From assembly GCA_964409635.1 (NCBI GenBank), contig CAYPEL010000132.1, positions 1-7,939 on the forward strand: a DNA stretch of 7,939 nucleotides, read 5' to 3'. The DNA comes from CAYPEL01 sp964409635. Its GTDB lineage: Bacteria; Pseudomonadota; Gammaproteobacteria; DSM-19610. The notes beneath the pieces were generated by a model that saw only the letters and a program-made list of their open reading frames with translations, was not told where the DNA came from and made no database searches. Positions 6,326-7,939 of the stretch are shown piece by piece. The position numbers and the translations under genes were made by a program. Numbering within the stretch: position 1 is the stretch's first letter; every line of letters begins with the position of its first letter.

Positions 6326-7934
6326 ACAACCAAATATCTATTTAAAATCAAACATCCCCCCTGTAGAAGCGGCATTTATTCCGCCAAAGAATCATCGGCT
6401 AAACTTACACTTAAGTACAAACTTAAAAAAATACATCCACACCATCCTGATCGCCTGCGTTTTTCTAACAACACAAACCCCCGCAAAACAAACCCCACTT
6501 CAACAAAAGCTACAACAAATCCAAAAACTAACCGGCGTCGGCGCAGTCGCCTACACACTGGTAGAAAATAACACCATTATCAGCACAGGCGGAATCGGCA
6601 GCTATGCACTGGATAACCCCAGACCCGTGACCGCAACCAGCCTGTTCCGAATAGGCTCCATTACCAAAACCTTCACAGCCCTGGCCGCCATGAACCTGAC
6701 TGAGCAGGGTAAACTACAGCTTGACCAGGCTGTAAAAACAATCATTCCTGGCGTCCCCCTCAACAACCCATGGTCAAAAACAACACCCGTAACCCTGGCG
6801 ATGGTGCTGGAGCACACCGCAGGACTGCAGGATTTAACCGCAGAAGAATTCAGCTATCCAAAACCGCTCAGTTTACGCCAGGCCTTTAAAGTCAAACCAG
6901 AAGCAAGGCGGCTGCATTGGCCGCCCGGATACCACTTCAGCTACAGCAATGCGGGTGCTGGTTATGCCGGCCGGGTGATTGAAACCGTGACCGGAGAAAA
7001 TTACGACCGCTGGTTTAAACGGGAAATTCTGGATGCACTGGGTATGCAGGATTCACAGTTACACTGGTCAAAAGACCTGGAAGAAAGTCTGGTCACCGGT
7101 TATGACAGCGATTTAAAAACCCAAATACCTTACTGGCATACCTTGTTCCGTCCTTTTGGCGGTCTGAATACCTCCGCCAGGGATATGGCAAGATTTTTGA
7201 TGTTGTTTACAGATGCATCAAACTCAAAGCAGCGGATAGTTTCCGCCCGGGCGATTACAAGGATGGAGACACCAAAAACCTCGCTGGCCGCGAAAGCCGG
7301 ATTTGAGGTGGGTTATGGCTTGGGGCTTCGTAACCGCTATTTTAAAGGCCACCGGTTCTACGGGCACGGCGGCGATGGCGACGGCTACCTGGCTGAATTT
7401 GCCTATAGTAAAGAAAGTCATCGCGGTTATTTTGTCGTAATTAATGCGTTTCGGCACGACTTGCTGGAAGAGTTCACAGCACTACTGAATGGCTGGCTTA
7501 TCGAAGGGCTGGATAAAGCGGATGAAACCATCGCTAAACCTGTAATCAAATCTTTGTCAGGGGAAAAACTGCAGGCAATACTCGGCGACTATCGGGAAGC
7601 AACGACCCGTTTTCCGCTGCAGTCAAAGGCACAGCTAGAGTTATTACGGGTTAAGCAATTGGGAAAAGAGCTGTACAGGTGTTTTCCACGGGCCAGGGCA
7701 TGCACGGAAATATTACCTGTCACAGAAATATTATACCGTACCCGTGAGGAACCTGATGCGTCCATGGCATTCGTTAAGGCGCAAGATGGGCATTTATATC
7801 TACAGGGCGGTTTTGGTAATTACCAGAAGATAAAGGATTTGGGGGCAGTACACAAACAGCCTGTTAATCCGCAAAGTCCAACCGATCCTGCATGTATAGA
7901 AAATAAAAGCTATGCACCCACAAGTCAATTCTAA
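6318..7934 (+). CDS. Beta-lactamase-family serine hydrolase (class C / PBP-like)
   Basis: Counting from the ATG at 6318, the 538-residue protein has the full set of serine beta-lactamase/penicillin-recognising motifs. These are S114-x-x-K117 in RIGSITKTFTALAAM, Y209-S-N211 in FSYSNAGAGYAG, and the H350-G-G element in FYGHGGDGDGYLAEF. LEHTAGLQD (165-173) and FGGLNTSARDMARFL are further family landmarks. Such proteins are esterases, peptidases or D,D-peptidases more often than true beta-lactamases. A C-terminal domain (about 410-505, YREATTRF to LQGGFGNYQKI) resembles the beta-barrel tail seen in many relatives and has C455 and C462 close enough to pair. A hydrophobic segment (about 39-50, HTILIACVFLTT) suggests an N-terminal anchor or signal peptide, but an unusually long stretch of about 40 residues precedes it and no ATG, GTG or TTG lies closer. 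An alternative ATG at 6276 adds 14 residues. The 6318 start overlaps the peptidase stop. Substrate is unknown. Confidence 0.85.
   Translation: MYKQPNIYLKSNIPPVEAAFIPPKNHRLNLHLSTNLKKYIHTILIACVFLTTQTPAKQTPLQQKLQQIQKLTGVGAVAYTLVENNTIISTGGIGSYALDNPRPVTATSLFRIGSITKTFTALAAMNLTEQGKLQLDQAVKTIIPGVPLNNPWSKTTPVTLAMVLEHTAGLQDLTAEEFSYPKPLSLRQAFKVKPEARRLHWPPGYHFSYSNAGAGYAGRVIETVTGENYDRWFKREILDALGMQDSQLHWSKDLEESLVTGYDSDLKTQIPYWHTLFRPFGGLNTSARDMARFLMLFTDASNSKQRIVSARAITRMETPKTSLAAKAGFEVGYGLGLRNRYFKGHRFYGHGGDGDGYLAEFAYSKESHRGYFVVINAFRHDLLEEFTALLNGWLIEGLDKADETIAKPVIKSLSGEKLQAILGDYREATTRFPLQSKAQLELLRVKQLGKELYRCFPRARACTEILPVTEILYRTREEPDASMAFVKAQDGHLYLQGGFGNYQKIKDLGAVHKQPVNPQSPTDPACIENKSYAPTSQF
6321..6530 (+). other. 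G-poor, A/C-rich junction at the end of the peptidase gene
   Basis: By hand count only about 16 of 210 bases on the plus strand are G, with none between 6321 and 6360, while A and C are abundant. The stretch codes for the N-terminus of the serine hydrolase. In RNA such C-over-G bubbles right after a stop codon resemble Rho-utilisation sites, so poor translation of the second gene could allow Rho-dependent polarity. This is an inference from composition only. Confidence 0.3.
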
Positions 7935-7939
7935 AATTC

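Noticed and set aside
6447..6458. LIAC as a lipobox making the serine hydrolase a lipoprotein
   Set aside because: The hydrophobic stretch before the Cys is only about five residues, too short for a lipoprotein signal peptide.

Overview
The window looks like an accessory stretch of a proteobacterial chromosome, probably gammaproteobacterial. That is an inference from protein character: a CHRD/DUF302 secreted protein, a gluzincin-type secreted peptidase and a beta-lactamase-fold hydrolase. No marker gene fixes the taxon. There are no rRNA or tRNA genes and no CRISPR array.

Layout. Positions 1-387 hold no recognisable gene, only a perfect CRP-type palindrome (96-111). Positions 388-948 carry the wreck of an Abi_2 (AbiD/AbiF-type, HEPN) abortive-infection gene with four internal stops and an in-frame deletion of its middle. 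Directly after it lies a complete-looking ISL3-family insertion sequence (968-2273) with 25-bp perfect terminal inverted repeats and one intact transposase, but no matching target duplication. Abutting the right end of the element is an AT-rich gene for a secreted DUF3179 protein (2330-3463) with a perfect Shine-Dalgarno sequence. Its base composition is unlike its neighbours, and it was probably acquired.

The second half appears to be more native sequence. A minus-strand gene (5035-3593) encodes an exported protein that fuses a CHRD domain to two DUF302 domains. It is divergent from a plus-strand pair of overlapping genes: a secreted HExxH zinc metallopeptidase (5405-6325) and a beta-lactamase/penicillin-binding-protein-like serine hydrolase (6318-7934). 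The roughly 370-bp divergent region contains two palindromes. One abuts a plausible -10 box of the CHRD gene, and the other is a 20-bp AT-rich palindrome with a single mismatched pair. Both are candidate operators.

How the parts relate: the left half is a turnover zone (dead defence gene, IS, imported gene). The right half is a small envelope or secretome cluster whose products all appear to act outside the cytoplasm. No previously undescribed multi-gene system is clearly demonstrated. The most unusual items are the CHRD-DUF302-DUF302 architecture with its palindromic control region, and the translationally overlapped peptidase/hydrolase pair with its G-poor junction.
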